Part shown: one piece after another, positions 23,774-33,423 of the stretch
Position numbering within the stretch: the first letter of the stretch is position 1
Layout: each line of letters starts with the position of its first letter
NCBI GenBank assembly: GCA_009773185.1
Contig: WPIF01000018.1
Span: 1 to 57,726 of the forward strand
Length of the DNA: 57,726 bases
Reading direction: 5' to 3'
From: Nitrospirota bacterium
Lineage (GTDB): Bacteria; Nitrospirota; Thermodesulfovibrionia; Thermodesulfovibrionales; UBA1546
Made by a program: the position numbers and the translations under genes
The notes under the pieces: generated by a model
Told to the model about the DNA's origin: nothing
Databases searched by the model: none
What the model saw: the letters and a program-made list of their open reading frames with translations, nothing else

Positions 23774-24802
23774 ATGAGCAAGGAAGCAGTGAGCAGGGAC
23801 AAAGATAAGGATAAAGACAAGACTAAGGCGCTTGAGATGGCGATATCTCAGATAGAGAAGAGCTTTGGCAAGGGCGCAATAATGAGGCTCGGAGCAGGCG
23901 AGATTGCAGAAGGGATTCAGATTATACCAACAGGCTCTATAACTCTTGATATGGCAACAGGCATAGGCGGTTATCCGAGGGGAAGGGTTGTGGAGATATA
24001 CGGTCCCGAATCTTCGGGAAAAACTACCCTGGCCCTTAATGCAATAGCTCAGGCCCAAAAGGCCGGAGGAACAGCTGCATTTATTGATGCAGAACATGCG
24101 CTTGACACTAATTATGCGGCAAAACTGGGAGTGAGGGTTGAGGACCTGCTGATATCTCAGCCCGATACAGGCGAACAGGCCCTTGAAGTCGCTGAGTCGC
24201 TGGTAAGAAGCGGTGCTGTTGATGTTGTTGTTATAGATTCTGTTGCAGCGCTTGTTCCAAAGGCAGAGATAGAAGGCGAGATGGGTGATTCTCTTCCGGG
24301 TTTGCAGGCAAGGCTCATGAGCCAGGCATTGAGGAAGCTCACTGCAGCAATCTCAAAATCCCTGACTACAGTTATATTCATAAACCAGATACGCATGAAG
24401 ATTGGTGTGATGTTCGGAAGCCCTGAAACAACTACAGGCGGGAATGCCCTGAAGTTCTATTCTTCGATGAGGCTTGACATAAGAAGGATAGATGCCATAA
24501 AGGACAATCAGGAAGTTATAGGCGGGAGGGTAAGGGTCAAGGTTGTGAAGAACAAGGTTGCACCGCCTTTCAGGCAGGCGGAGTTTGACATATATTATAA
24601 TGAGGGTATTTCAAGGACAGGCGAGCTTGTAGACATAGGCGTTGAAAAAGGCCTTATAGAGAAGTCAGGCGCTTGGTACAGCTATAGCGGCAGCAGGATT
24701 GGACAGGGCAGGGAAAATGCAAAGGAATTTCTGAAGGGCAATCCTGAGAAGGCAAAAGAGATAGAAGATAAAATTATAGAAACCCTGAATCTCAGGAAAT
24801 AG
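23774..24802 (+). CDS. recA: Recombinase RecA
   Basis: The protein has 342 residues. It has the Walker A motif [23 protein letters not shown], the Walker B region [34 protein letters not shown] and [13 protein letters not shown]. The N terminus has an extra Asp/Lys-rich stretch. RecA forms the strand-exchange filament and triggers SOS. No LexA box of a type I recognise precedes it; it is packed between thpR and pilT, with recX further downstream. Confidence 0.98.
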   Translation: MSKEAVSRDKDKDKDKTKALEMAISQIEKSFGKGAIMRLGAGEIAEGIQIIPTGSITLDMATGIGGYPRGRVVEIYGPESSGKTTLALNAIAQAQKAGGTAAFIDAEHALDTNYAAKLGVRVEDLLISQPDTGEQALEVAESLVRSGAVDVVVIDSVAALVPKAEIEGEMGDSLPGLQARLMSQALRKLTAAISKSLTTVIFINQIRMKIGVMFGSPETTTGGNALKFYSSMRLDIRRIDAIKDNQEVIGGRVRVKVVKNKVAPPFRQAEFDIYYNEGISRTGELVDIGVEKGLIEKSGAWYSYSGSRIGQGRENAKEFLKGNPEKAKEIEDKIIETLNLRK

Positions 24803-24813
24803 GGGAAGAAGAG

Positions 24814-25956
24814 ATGGAAACAAACGAACTACTTAAGGTTGCTGTTTCACAGGGCGCATCTGACCTTCATATAAAGGTCGGCTCTACGCCTATAATAAGA
24901 GTTGACGGCGAATTAATGCCCATGACCTCAATGCCGAAACTTTCGCAGGAAGATGCGTTAAAGCTTGCATTTTCTGTAATGAGCCCGGGACAAAGGGAGA
25001 TATTCAAAAAGAAAAATGATATAGACCTGGCCTATAGCGTGCCGGGACTTGGCAGATTCAGGTGTAATGTCTTTATCCAGAGGGGAGCTGTTGGCATGGT
25101 TTTCAGGGTGATCCCGGTCAAGATTCCGACTATAGAAGACCTCCAGCTGCCCGAAGTCCTTAAAAAGATAGCTATGGAGGCGCGGGGCCTCATACTTGTT
25201 ACTGGAACAACAGGCAGCGGTAAATCAACAACTCTTGCTTCGATGATTGACTATATCAATACCAACCGGACAAATAACATTATAACAATAGAAGACCCGA
25301 TAGAGTTTTTACACAGGGACAAAAGAAGCATCATAAATCAGAGAGAGGTCGGCACTGATACAGAATCTTTTAGTAAGGCGCTGAGGGCAGCTTTAAGACA
25401 GGACCCTGATGTAATACTTGTAGGAGAGATGCGTGATTTTGAGACAATCCAGATATGCCTCACTGCCGCTGAAACCGGGCATCTTGTGCTCAGCACCCTT
25501 CACACAATTGATGCAGCAGAGACAGTAAACAGGATTATCTCGGTTTTCCCTCCGTACCAGCACAAGCAGGTCAGGACACAACTCTCTTCTTCTCTTAAGG
25601 GAATTGTCTCTATGAGGCTTATGCCGAAGGCGGACGGGAAAGGCAGGGTTCCGGCAGTCGAGGTGCTTGTTGCCACTATAACAATTAAGGACTGCATCCT
25701 TGACCCTGATAAGACAAAAATGCTTCCGGATGTGATTGCACAGGGTGCGGTTCACTATAACATGCAGACATTTGACCAGTCGCTTTTAAACCTTTTTAAA
25801 GCAAATCTCATAACTTATGAAGATGCTTTGAGAGGCGCAACTAACCCTGATGATTTTGCCCTTAAGGTAAAAGGCATTCAGTCAACAAGTGATCTTACGT
25901 ATGAATCGCCTCAGGCCCAGAAGGATCAGATGAAAATTGACAGGTTTGCAAAGTAG
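24814..25956 (+). CDS. pilT: Type IV pilus retraction ATPase PilT
   Basis: The protein has 380 residues. Motifs are ASDLHIKVGSTPIIRVDGEL, the Walker A VTGTTGSGKSTTLASM, the Asp box IITIEDPIEFLHRDKRSIIN, the Walker B RQDPDVILVGEMRDFETI and HLVLSTLHTIDAAETVNRI. PilT depolymerises the pilus to drive twitching. The C terminus lacks the exact AIRNLIRE motif; in its place is YNMQTFDQSLLNLFKANLI. It sits between recA and recX, which normally adjoin. Confidence 0.95.
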   Translation: METNELLKVAVSQGASDLHIKVGSTPIIRVDGELMPMTSMPKLSQEDALKLAFSVMSPGQREIFKKKNDIDLAYSVPGLGRFRCNVFIQRGAVGMVFRVIPVKIPTIEDLQLPEVLKKIAMEARGLILVTGTTGSGKSTTLASMIDYINTNRTNNIITIEDPIEFLHRDKRSIINQREVGTDTESFSKALRAALRQDPDVILVGEMRDFETIQICLTAAETGHLVLSTLHTIDAAETVNRIISVFPPYQHKQVRTQLSSSLKGIVSMRLMPKADGKGRVPAVEVLVATITIKDCILDPDKTKMLPDVIAQGAVHYNMQTFDQSLLNLFKANLITYEDALRGATNPDDFALKVKGIQSTSDLTYESPQAQKDQMKIDRFAK

Positions 25957-25997
25957 GCCCCTTTGTTGTAAAAACACCGGTTGAAATTATAAAAATA

Positions 25998-26495
25998 ATG
26001 CAACTACGGGGTAAAGGCAGGGCAAGTTTAACAGAGGCAGATGCGGTTCGGTATGCTTACAGGCTTTTAAGTTACCGGGACAGGAGTGAAAAAGAACTAA
26101 GGGAGCGGCTTCAAAGAAAAGGTTTCTCTGAAGATGTTGTCCTGCATACCGTGAGCCGTCTCGCAGAGAAAGGATTTATAAATGATACGACACTCGCTGC
26201 GTCCCTTAAGAGGACTGCTGAAGACATAAAATTACTCGGCAGGCAGGGTGTCAGGCTGTTCCTCAGGCACAGGGGCCTGGCAGAAGAAATAATAAAAGAT
26301 ATCTGTACAGAGACGGACCACGAGGAAATAACAAGGGCCCAAAAACTTGTGGACAAAAAACTCAGGACTATGGGAAATTATTCTGCTGAGGAGGCCAGGA
26401 AAAAATTGTGGAGATTCTTGCTGAGAAAAGGGTATTCTTTTGATACAATAATGCAGATTTTAAAGCAATTCAAAATAAAGGAGGAAGAAGCATGA
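25998..26495 (+). CDS. recX: Regulatory protein RecX
   Basis: The protein has 165 residues and three repeats of the RecX three-helix unit, seen in AVRYAYRLLSYRDRSEKELR, LQRKGFSEDVVLHTVSRLAE and KLWRFLLRKGYSFDTIMQIL. RecX caps RecA filaments and inhibits recombinase activity. It overlaps the next lipoprotein gene by 4 nt. Confidence 0.93.
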   Translation: MQLRGKGRASLTEADAVRYAYRLLSYRDRSEKELRERLQRKGFSEDVVLHTVSRLAEKGFINDTTLAASLKRTAEDIKLLGRQGVRLFLRHRGLAEEIIKDICTETDHEEITRAQKLVDKKLRTMGNYSAEEARKKLWRFLLRKGYSFDTIMQILKQFKIKEEEA

Positions 26496-26833
26496 GAAAA
26501 AGTTTGGTAATCTTTGGGGCATTGCTGCTTGTAATCCAGTTGGGGTGTATTGAATCCGCAAGGTATTCACCGGATGAAATAAAAGGGTTCCCGCAGCCGA
26601 TACAGGACCATATCAAGCATGCCGAGGTCGCAACAGGCATGACGCAGCAGCAGGTCAGATATGCATGGGGTTCTCCTTCAGCGATAAATATACTCCAGCC
26701 GACAGAAGACGGCAAGTACAGGGAAGAATGGACGTTTACAAGAAGCGGTATTTTTAAGACAAAGCTTATATTTATTGACGGAAAACTCACGCACATTATA
26801 ACCAATGAGCCGGGTGTGATAAAGAATGATTAA
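26492..26833 (+). CDS. BamE/SmpA-like lipoprotein
   Basis: The protein has 113 residues with a lipoprotein signal (LLLVIQLGCIES, Cys at 19). The motif GMTQQQVRYAWGSPSAINI and the following EEWTF and KTKLIFIDGKLTHI match the BamE/OmlA fold, which binds lipids and supports outer-membrane assembly. The family is inferred from pattern only. It is translationally coupled to recX. Confidence 0.72.
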   Translation: MRKSLVIFGALLLVIQLGCIESARYSPDEIKGFPQPIQDHIKHAEVATGMTQQQVRYAWGSPSAINILQPTEDGKYREEWTFTRSGIFKTKLIFIDGKLTHIITNEPGVIKND

Positions 26834-26850
26834 CGTCTGAGACATTGTTC

Positions 26851-29484
26851 ATGAACAGCAAAGAGACAAGAAATGCATTCGTTGATTATTTTATTTCTAA
26901 AGGGCATGAGGCAGTAAGGAGTTCATCTCTTATTCCGAAACATGACCCATCCCTGCTTTTTACAAACGCAGGGATGGTGCAGTTCAAATCTGTATTTTTG
27001 GGGGAAGAAAAAAGGCCGTATAAAAGGGCGGTCTCATGCCAGAAATGCCTGAGGGCCGGCGGCAAGCATAATGACCTCGAAAATGTAGGGCATACCGCAA
27101 GGCACCATACTTTTTTTGAGATGCTCGGGAATTTCTCGTTCGGAGATTATTTTAAAAGGGATGCAATACTGTTTGCATGGGAACTTCTGACAGCGATATA
27201 TAAACTGCCACAGGATAAACTATGGGTGTCTGTCTATGAAAATGACGACGAGGCGGAAAAGTTATGGGGTGAACTGACCGGTATACCCGGCAACAGGATA
27301 GTGCGGCTTGGCGCAAAGGACAATTTCTGGCAGATGGGAGACACAGGGCCGTGCGGCCCATGCTCCGAGATAATAATTGACCAGGGAGAACATGTAGGGT
27401 GCGGCAAGGCTGAGTGCAAAGTAGGATGCGATTGCGACAGATTCCTTGAGATATGGAATCTTGTATTTATGCAGTATAACAGGGATGCATCAGGTAATCT
27501 CACGCCATTGCCAAGGCCGAGCATAGACACAGGTATGGGGCTTGAGAGATTATCAGCTGTTCTTCAGGGAAAATTAAATAATTTTGACACTGATATATTC
27601 TCACCGATAATATCTGCGATAACAGCGCAATCGCGTATAAGTTATGGGAAAAACGCTGAAAGCGACGTATCGATGCGGGTTATCTCCGACCATATCAGGA
27701 CAGCGTCATTTCTGCTTTCTGACGGCCTCATGCCCTCAAACGAAGGAAGAGGTTATGTGCTCAGAAGGATTATAAGGAGGGCCTCAAGGTACGCAAAGCT
27801 TCTCGGCATAAATGAGCCTGTGCTCTATAAATTCATTGACCCTGCAGCAGATTCAATGGGTGATGTATATCCTGAACTCATAGAGGAGAAAGAAAGGGCG
27901 TCAAAGGTATTGAGATTTGAAGAGGAAAGATTTTCAAGGACGCTTGAGCAGGGGATGAAGATTATGGATGAAGTAATAGCCGCAGCAAAGAAGTCAGGTT
28001 TGAAATCTATCCCCGGGGACGAAATATTCAGGCTGTATGATACATTCGGGTTTCCGGTTGACCTTGCACGGGATATTGCATCAGACAATAATCTCATCCT
28101 GGATGAAGATGGTTTTCACAGGGAGATGGAGATGCAGAGGGAAAGGGCCAGGGCTTCATGGGTTGGCGAAGAAGAAGCTGTTTCATCAATATACAGGGAA
28201 CTGCTTTCCGAGATTGGCAAAACGGAATTTATTGGTTATGAATTATTAGAGTCCTCATCGGTTGTTAAGGCCATATTAAAGGAAGGGAAGGTCATCAGGG
28301 AGGCGTCTGAAGGCGAGGATGTAGAGATATTCCTGGATAAAACCCCTTTTTACGGTGAATCAGGGGGACAGACAGGCGATACAGGCAAATTAACAGCTGA
28401 TGGATTCAAGGCATTGGTTACAGGCACAAAAAAGGTTATTGAAGGATTGCATTCACACATAATAAAAATCAAAGAAGGAAAATTAAAGGTCTGGGATAAA
28501 ATAAATTGCGCAGTAGATGTTCAGAAGAGAAAAGCCGTAATGAGGAATCATACTGCAACGCATCTTCTCCAGACATCACTCAGGAATATAGTTGGAGAGC
28601 ATGTTAAACAGGCAGGCTCGCTGGTTGCTCCTGACAGGCTGAGATTTGATTTTACGCATTTCTTTTCCCTCAGCACTGCTGAGATAGAAGAGATTGAAGA
28701 TGTGGTCAACCAAAAGATACTCGAAAACATCAGGGTTGAAACCACGGTTATGGATATAAAAGAGGCCATTGCATCAGGGGCCATGGCATTGTTCGGAGAA
28801 AAATACGGCGAGACAGTAAGGGTTGTTAAAGTACCGGGATTCAGTTCTGAACTTTGCGGCGGCACTCACTGCAAGGCAACAGGGGATATAGGGCCCTTTG
28901 TTATTATTTCGGAAGGAAGCGTTGCATCAGGCATAAGAAGGATAGAGGCATTAACAGGGGCCGCTGCATTCGGGCATTTCAGGAAGCAGGAAGATGAGCT
29001 GAGAAAGATTACAGATACGCTTAAAACAGATAAGCCGTCTGAAAAGATAGACAAAATGGCAGCTGAGCTGAAGGAATTGGAAAAGGAGATAGAAAGGCTT
29101 AAAGGCAGGGCAGCTTCTGAAAGCTCGGCATCGCTTATAGACAAGGCCAAAGATATTAATGGCATAAAGGTTATTTCCTGCAGGGTTGACGGCCTTGAAA
29201 AAAAGGACTTGAGGGTGCTTGCAGACAACCTGAAAGAAAAACTCGGCTCCGGAATTATTGTGCTGGCATCCGCTAAAGATGGCGATGCAGCCATGCTCTC
29301 GATGGTTACAAAAGACCTTGCTGGCAGGCTCAAGGCCGGAGAGATACTTAAAAAAGTTTCGCAGCTTGCAGGCGGCAGAGGTGGCGGAAAACCTGAGATG
29401 GCAGAAGGCGGGACAAAAGAGCTTGAAAAACTGGACAAGGCGCTTGAAGCAGTGTACGATATAATCAGAAAAGCTGTTAGCTGA
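26851..29484 (+). CDS. alaS: Alanyl-tRNA synthetase
   Basis: From ATG 26851 this is 877 residues. It has the catalytic core (HDPSLLFTNAGMVQFK, HHTFFEMLGNFSFGDYFK, MGDTGPCGPCSEI), the editing-domain zinc set HTATHLL and ELCGGTHC, and a C-terminal C-Ala domain with a coiled coil. It charges tRNA-Ala and hydrolyses Ser- and Gly-tRNA-Ala. Four Cys near residue 180 (CGKAECKVGCDCD) are typical. The stop codon lies in an AGCT heptamer array, as in lipA. Confidence 0.98.
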   Translation: MNSKETRNAFVDYFISKGHEAVRSSSLIPKHDPSLLFTNAGMVQFKSVFLGEEKRPYKRAVSCQKCLRAGGKHNDLENVGHTARHHTFFEMLGNFSFGDYFKRDAILFAWELLTAIYKLPQDKLWVSVYENDDEAEKLWGELTGIPGNRIVRLGAKDNFWQMGDTGPCGPCSEIIIDQGEHVGCGKAECKVGCDCDRFLEIWNLVFMQYNRDASGNLTPLPRPSIDTGMGLERLSAVLQGKLNNFDTDIFSPIISAITAQSRISYGKNAESDVSMRVISDHIRTASFLLSDGLMPSNEGRGYVLRRIIRRASRYAKLLGINEPVLYKFIDPAADSMGDVYPELIEEKERASKVLRFEEERFSRTLEQGMKIMDEVIAAAKKSGLKSIPGDEIFRLYDTFGFPVDLARDIASDNNLILDEDGFHREMEMQRERARASWVGEEEAVSSIYRELLSEIGKTEFIGYELLESSSVVKAILKEGKVIREASEGEDVEIFLDKTPFYGESGGQTGDTGKLTADGFKALVTGTKKVIEGLHSHIIKIKEGKLKVWDKINCAVDVQKRKAVMRNHTATHLLQTSLRNIVGEHVKQAGSLVAPDRLRFDFTHFFSLSTAEIEEIEDVVNQKILENIRVETTVMDIKEAIASGAMALFGEKYGETVRVVKVPGFSSELCGGTHCKATGDIGPFVIISEGSVASGIRRIEALTGAAAFGHFRKQEDELRKITDTLKTDKPSEKIDKMAAELKELEKEIERLKGRAASESSASLIDKAKDINGIKVISCRVDGLEKKDLRVLADNLKEKLGSGIIVLASAKDGDAAMLSMVTKDLAGRLKAGEILKKVSQLAGGRGGGKPEMAEGGTKELEKLDKALEAVYDIIRKAVS

Positions 29485-29496
29485 CAGCTCATAGCT
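29472..29496. repeat. AGCT-phased heptamer array over the alaS stop codon
   Basis: AGCT starts at 29472, 29479, 29486 and 29493, exactly 7 nt apart. The alaS TGA (29482-29484) is within the array. Confidence 0.85.
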
Positions 29497-29513
29497 GAAA
29501 ACGGAGGTGTTTT

Positions 29514-29837
29514 ATGACACTGTTTGAGACGGTCAGGAATGCAATGCTTGCAGGTTTGGGCATGCAGCAGAAGGTGAGTGAATTTGTTGATGAGCTTGTA
29601 AAGAAGGGTGAACTTAGCGAGTCACAGGGCGCTAAGCTCATAAAAGAGTGGTCTGAGAAGGCTGAAAAAGGCACAGAAGAGTTAACTAAGAATTTTTCAG
29701 AGATATTGACCAAGACCCTGGACAAAATGAATCTTCCTACCAAGGACGATATCGAGAAACTCAATAAAAAAGTACAGGCATTATCAGGCAGGGTTAAAAA
29801 ACTTGAGGGCATAAAAGGTGAGGGGCAGGAAGAATAA
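29514..29837 (+). CDS. Phasin-like small protein
   Basis: The protein has 107 residues and is mostly helical: ETVRNAMLAGLGMQQKVSEF, VDELVKKGELSESQGAKLIK, and a C-terminal heptad region (KLNKKVQALSGRVKKLEGI). It matches the polyhydroxyalkanoate granule-associated phasin superfamily seen beside AarF/UbiB kinases. GGAGG precedes the ATG. It is likely to be cytosolic and to act with the kinase encoded three bases downstream. No PHA synthase is in the window, so the name does not imply granules. Confidence 0.78.
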   Translation: MTLFETVRNAMLAGLGMQQKVSEFVDELVKKGELSESQGAKLIKEWSEKAEKGTEELTKNFSEILTKTLDKMNLPTKDDIEKLNKKVQALSGRVKKLEGIKGEGQEE

Positions 29838-29840
29838 CTG

Positions 29841-31544
29841 ATGCCTTTCAGCCTGCTCAAACTCAGGAGCACTTATAAAAACATTAACAGAGTCAGACAG
29901 GTTATTAATGTCTTTCTAAAGTACGGGTTTGGGCATGTAATTGACCAGCTTCGCCTTCACAGGTTTATCCCTCTCAGAAAAAGGCTGAAGGCCTTTGGCC
30001 AGTGGCCTGCGGTAAAGGGCCCGACTGTTCCTGAAAGGCTCAGGATGGCTTTTTCAGAACTCGGGCCAAGTTTTATAAAGCTTGCTCAACTTCTCTCATC
30101 AAGGCCGGATCTCATCACTACCAGTTTCGCTGATGAATTCAAAAAACTTCAGGACAAGGTTCCTCCATTTCCGGTTGAGGAGGCAAAGAGAATTATAGAG
30201 GAGGAAATACACCTTCCGGTCAACAGGATATTTTCTGCTTTTCGGGATGAACCAATTGCCGCAGCGTCAATTGCACAGGTTCATCACGGTACTCTTCATG
30301 ACGGCAGCGATGTGATAATAAAGGTGCAGAGGCCTAACATCAAAGAACAGATAGAGACAGACATAAATATTCTTACGACTATTGCCCAGTTAATGGATAA
30401 GCATATTCCTGAAAGCAGGTTTTTTAATCCCATAGGAATTGTTGAAGAGTTTTCAAAGACTGTAAGGAAGGAGCTTGATTTTTCCGAGGAGGCAGGAAAC
30501 TGCTGCCGTTTCAGGAAAAACTTTGAGGATAACCCGAATATATATATCCCTAAGGTATACGGAGAATTTGTTACTGAGAGAGTCCTTATTATGGAGAGGA
30601 TTGACGGGGTAAGGATTGATGATATTGCTGCAATAGATGCAATGGGCCTTGACAGAAAAGAACTCGCAAAAATAGGGGTTGATGCCTATTTTAAGATGGT
30701 GCTTAAGGACGGCTTTTTCCATGGGGACCCCCATCCCGGGAATATCTTTGCAATGCCGACAGGCCAGATAGGATTTATGGACTTTGGGATAGTTGGAAAG
30801 ATTACGGATGAAATGAAAGAGACAATGGCAAATACATTTCTTGCCATTATAAATAAAGATTTTGACAGGCTGATTGACCAGTATATAGAACTCGAACTTG
30901 TTCCCGAAGAAATTGATCTGGTTGCATTCAGAAAAAAATTCAAGGCAGACCTCTCTGATTTTTTGGAACCGCTTTACGGGCTTACCCTGAAGGAGATAAA
31001 TTTTGCCGAGTATATGGATGCAATAACCCATCTGGCAATAAAGCATAATATGAGGATTCCCTCGGACCTGCTCCTTGTCAATAAGGCCATGATGATTCTC
31101 GAAAACATAGGAAGGGAGCTTGACCCTGACTTTGATTTTGTTGCTGCTGCAGAGCCTTATGCCTCCAGGCTTGTCAGGGAGAGGCTGAGCCCCTCAAAGA
31201 TATATGAAAAAGTGAAGAAGAATGTAGAAGAGGCCGGAGATTTTCTGGTGCTTTTCCCGCGTCAGATGAAACAGATAGTAAGAAAGATTTTAAAGGATGA
31301 CATTTATGTAAAGATGTACCATGTGAACCTTCCTGAATTTATAAAGGACATGGACAAATCAAGCAACAGAATAGCATTTGCCATGATTGTGAGCGCCATG
31401 ATTATAAGTTCAGCGATAATGCATGCAACCGGTGTCCGTCCAACCATATTCGGTTTTTCTTTTCTAGGGCTCAGCGCCTTTGGCTTTGCATTTCTACTTG
31501 GCATCTGGCTGATTATTTCCATAATACGGTCAGGCAGGCTATAA
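29841..31544 (+). CDS. AarF/UbiB (ABC1) family atypical kinase
   Basis: The protein has 567 residues. Signatures are LGPSFIKLAQLLSSRPDLI (KxGQ-type motif), the Ala-rich loop PIAAASIAQVHHGTL, VIIKVQRPNI, DGFFHGDPHPGNI and GFMDFGIVG. Two transmembrane helices end the protein (about 510-560). UbiB-family ATPases support isoprenoid-quinone synthesis or lipid trafficking. Menaquinone is the likely quinone in such an anaerobe. Coupled to the phasin-like gene. Confidence 0.92.
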   Translation: MPFSLLKLRSTYKNINRVRQVINVFLKYGFGHVIDQLRLHRFIPLRKRLKAFGQWPAVKGPTVPERLRMAFSELGPSFIKLAQLLSSRPDLITTSFADEFKKLQDKVPPFPVEEAKRIIEEEIHLPVNRIFSAFRDEPIAAASIAQVHHGTLHDGSDVIIKVQRPNIKEQIETDINILTTIAQLMDKHIPESRFFNPIGIVEEFSKTVRKELDFSEEAGNCCRFRKNFEDNPNIYIPKVYGEFVTERVLIMERIDGVRIDDIAAIDAMGLDRKELAKIGVDAYFKMVLKDGFFHGDPHPGNIFAMPTGQIGFMDFGIVGKITDEMKETMANTFLAIINKDFDRLIDQYIELELVPEEIDLVAFRKKFKADLSDFLEPLYGLTLKEINFAEYMDAITHLAIKHNMRIPSDLLLVNKAMMILENIGRELDPDFDFVAAAEPYASRLVRERLSPSKIYEKVKKNVEEAGDFLVLFPRQMKQIVRKILKDDIYVKMYHVNLPEFIKDMDKSSNRIAFAMIVSAMIISSAIMHATGVRPTIFGFSFLGLSAFGFAFLLGIWLIISIIRSGRL

Positions 31545-31640
31545 AGATATTTAAGCTTTGATTGTCCAGTTTATGTCCGGCTGTACGTAATCCGACATAT
31601 CCCGCAGTTGTAACCCCCCAATTTCCCTTAGCTTTTAAAC

Positions 31641-31656
31641 TGGCAGGTATATTGCT
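31641..31656 (+). promoter_or_regulatory. Sigma-54-type promoter for the chemotaxis operon
   Basis: TGGCAGGTATATTGCT matches the -24/-12 consensus: TGGCA and TTGC, with the GG and GC dinucleotides 10 nt apart. Transcription would start near 31667, giving a 5' leader of about 56 nt before cheW. The rest of 31545-31722 holds no gene. An activator-binding site was not identified. Confidence 0.7.
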
Positions 31657-31722
31657 TTTCCTTATAGAGTTAAAGTCCTGAGTATCAAGGAAGTATTAAC
31701 CTGCTCTTAAAAAGGGGGATTT

Positions 31723-32217
31723 ATGCCAAAAAAAAACCAGGTAGTCAGATTCAAGATAGACAAAGAATCTTTCGGGATAGATATTGGCAAGGTGCATGAG
31801 ATTGTAATAGTCCCTGAGATAACCAGAGTTCCTGACACGCCTGATTTTCTTGAAGGGATAATAAATCTGAGAGGGAAAATAGTTTCAGTAATTGACCTCA
31901 GGAAGAGGCTTAAATTTAATGGTTCGCACAGGGACAAGAAAAACAGAATACTTGTAACAGAGATTAACAACCGTGTTGTGGGCCTTATAGTTGACGAGGT
32001 CTCAGAAGTGCTTAGCATTGATATCTCCAGTATCGAACCGCCTCCGGAAATGGTCAATTCTGTAGGCGTGGAATACATAACCGGGGTCGGCAAGCTTGAA
32101 GACAGGATAATCCTGCTCCTTGACCTTGAAAAGGTACTGAACACAGAGGAGATAGCCGGGCTTGGAAGTAACGGGAACAAGGAAGAATTTATGGGTGCAG
32201 CAGTAAATAACCGATAG
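31723..32217 (+). CDS. cheW: Chemotaxis coupling protein CheW
   Basis: The protein has 164 residues. CheW motifs are VVRFKIDKESFGIDIGKVHE, PDTPDFLEGIINLRGKIVSV, DLRKRLKF and GLIVDEVSEVLSI, ending with RIILLLDLEKVL. CheW links receptors to CheA. The extra ~15 residues at the C terminus are low complexity. AAAGGGGGA precedes the ATG. It is the first gene of a chemotaxis operon that continues to the second cheY at 40470. Confidence 0.96.
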   Translation: MPKKNQVVRFKIDKESFGIDIGKVHEIVIVPEITRVPDTPDFLEGIINLRGKIVSVIDLRKRLKFNGSHRDKKNRILVTEINNRVVGLIVDEVSEVLSIDISSIEPPPEMVNSVGVEYITGVGKLEDRIILLLDLEKVLNTEEIAGLGSNGNKEEFMGAAVNNR

Positions 32218-32226
32218 GAGGGTATT

Positions 32227-33405
32227 ATGAATAAATCTAAAATGCCGCAGATATTTTTGGCAATACTACTATGTTTACCGTGTGCACTCGCATTTGCAGA
32301 AGACGGGGTAACAGAGACTCGGATAGTCGTTGGCATGTCGACTGCACTGACTGGACCAGCATCCTTTTTAGGCACAAGTTTCAGAACAGGGGCCGAGGCA
32401 TATTTTGGTGTTGTAAATGAAAAGGGCGGGATTAATGGAAGAAAAATAAAGTTGATTGTCTATGACGACGGATATGAACCCGGGAAGATCGTTCCGAATA
32501 TAAACAAGCTAATAAAAGAAGACAAGGTGTTCTGCCTTTTTGGAAATGTTGGAACGCCAACTGCTATGGCAATAAAGCCCATTATTATTGAGGAGAAAGT
32601 TCCATTGTTTGCCCCTTTTACAGGGGCGGAAGCACTAAGAAATCCTGTTGTGAAATACATTCTGAACTACCGGGCCAGCTATAACCAGGAGGCCGAAGAA
32701 TTCATAAAAGGAATAGTTGATGTGCTGGGGCATAAGAGAATAGGAGTATTTTACCAGAACGATTCATACGGCAATGCTGTTTTAAAAGCAACAAGGACAG
32801 CTCTTCAGAAAAGAGGGTTAGAACCTCTCGTTACAGGGACATACCAGAGGAATACCGAGGATGTCAGCAATGCCTTGAATGAGATAATGAAAGAAAGGCC
32901 TGAAGCAGTGGTAATGGTTGGTACTTATGCTGCCTGCGCCAAATTTATTATAGAAGGCAAAAAAAGGGGCTTTAATCCTATATATATGAACGTCTCGTTT
33001 GTTGGACCCGATAAGCTTGCTGAAATGCTTGGTAAATATGGAGAGAATGTGGTGGTAACACAGGTAGTCCCTCCATTTGATAATGCAAAGTATAATTACG
33101 CTGCTGTGCAGGAGTATATGGCATCGCTTAGAAAATATTTTCCGGACAGTAAACCCAGTTTTGGCGGGCTGGAAGGGTTTTTGGCTGCAAAGGTATTTGT
33201 AGAAGGAGTAAAAAGAGCAGGCAAGAATCTGACGCGTGAATCCTTCATAAGCGCGGTGGAAGGCATTAAAGATTTGGATATAAAGGCGGGCAATAAAATA
33301 AGTTTTTCTGCACAGAATCATCAGGGTTCTCAAAAGGTTTATCCAAGTGTTATTAAAGGCGATAAATATGTATTGGTGGAAGACTGGAAAATATTAAGCA
33401 GATAG
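32227..33405 (+). CDS. Periplasmic ligand-binding protein, LivK/Peripla_BP_6 type
   Basis: The protein has 392 residues with a signal peptide (about 1-24, ending LAFAE). The family pattern is clear: GMSTALTGPASFLGTSF, YFGVVNEKGGINGRKIKLIV, DDGYEPGKIV and VGVFYQNDSYGN-like RIGVFYQNDSYGNAVL. Such proteins usually deliver branched-chain amino acids, amides or aromatics to an ABC importer, but no permease or ATPase gene is nearby. Lying between cheW and the MCP, it may instead present a ligand to the chemoreceptor. Confidence 0.9.
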   Translation: MNKSKMPQIFLAILLCLPCALAFAEDGVTETRIVVGMSTALTGPASFLGTSFRTGAEAYFGVVNEKGGINGRKIKLIVYDDGYEPGKIVPNINKLIKEDKVFCLFGNVGTPTAMAIKPIIIEEKVPLFAPFTGAEALRNPVVKYILNYRASYNQEAEEFIKGIVDVLGHKRIGVFYQNDSYGNAVLKATRTALQKRGLEPLVTGTYQRNTEDVSNALNEIMKERPEAVVMVGTYAACAKFIIEGKKRGFNPIYMNVSFVGPDKLAEMLGKYGENVVVTQVVPPFDNAKYNYAAVQEYMASLRKYFPDSKPSFGGLEGFLAAKVFVEGVKRAGKNLTRESFISAVEGIKDLDIKAGNKISFSAQNHQGSQKVYPSVIKGDKYVLVEDWKILSR

Positions 33406-33423
33406 AATTAGAGGAGGACAAAA

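Noticed and set aside
31545-31640. Cyclic di-GMP riboswitch upstream of cheW
   Set aside because: The region was considered because of the motility genes, but no GEMM-type conserved core is present.
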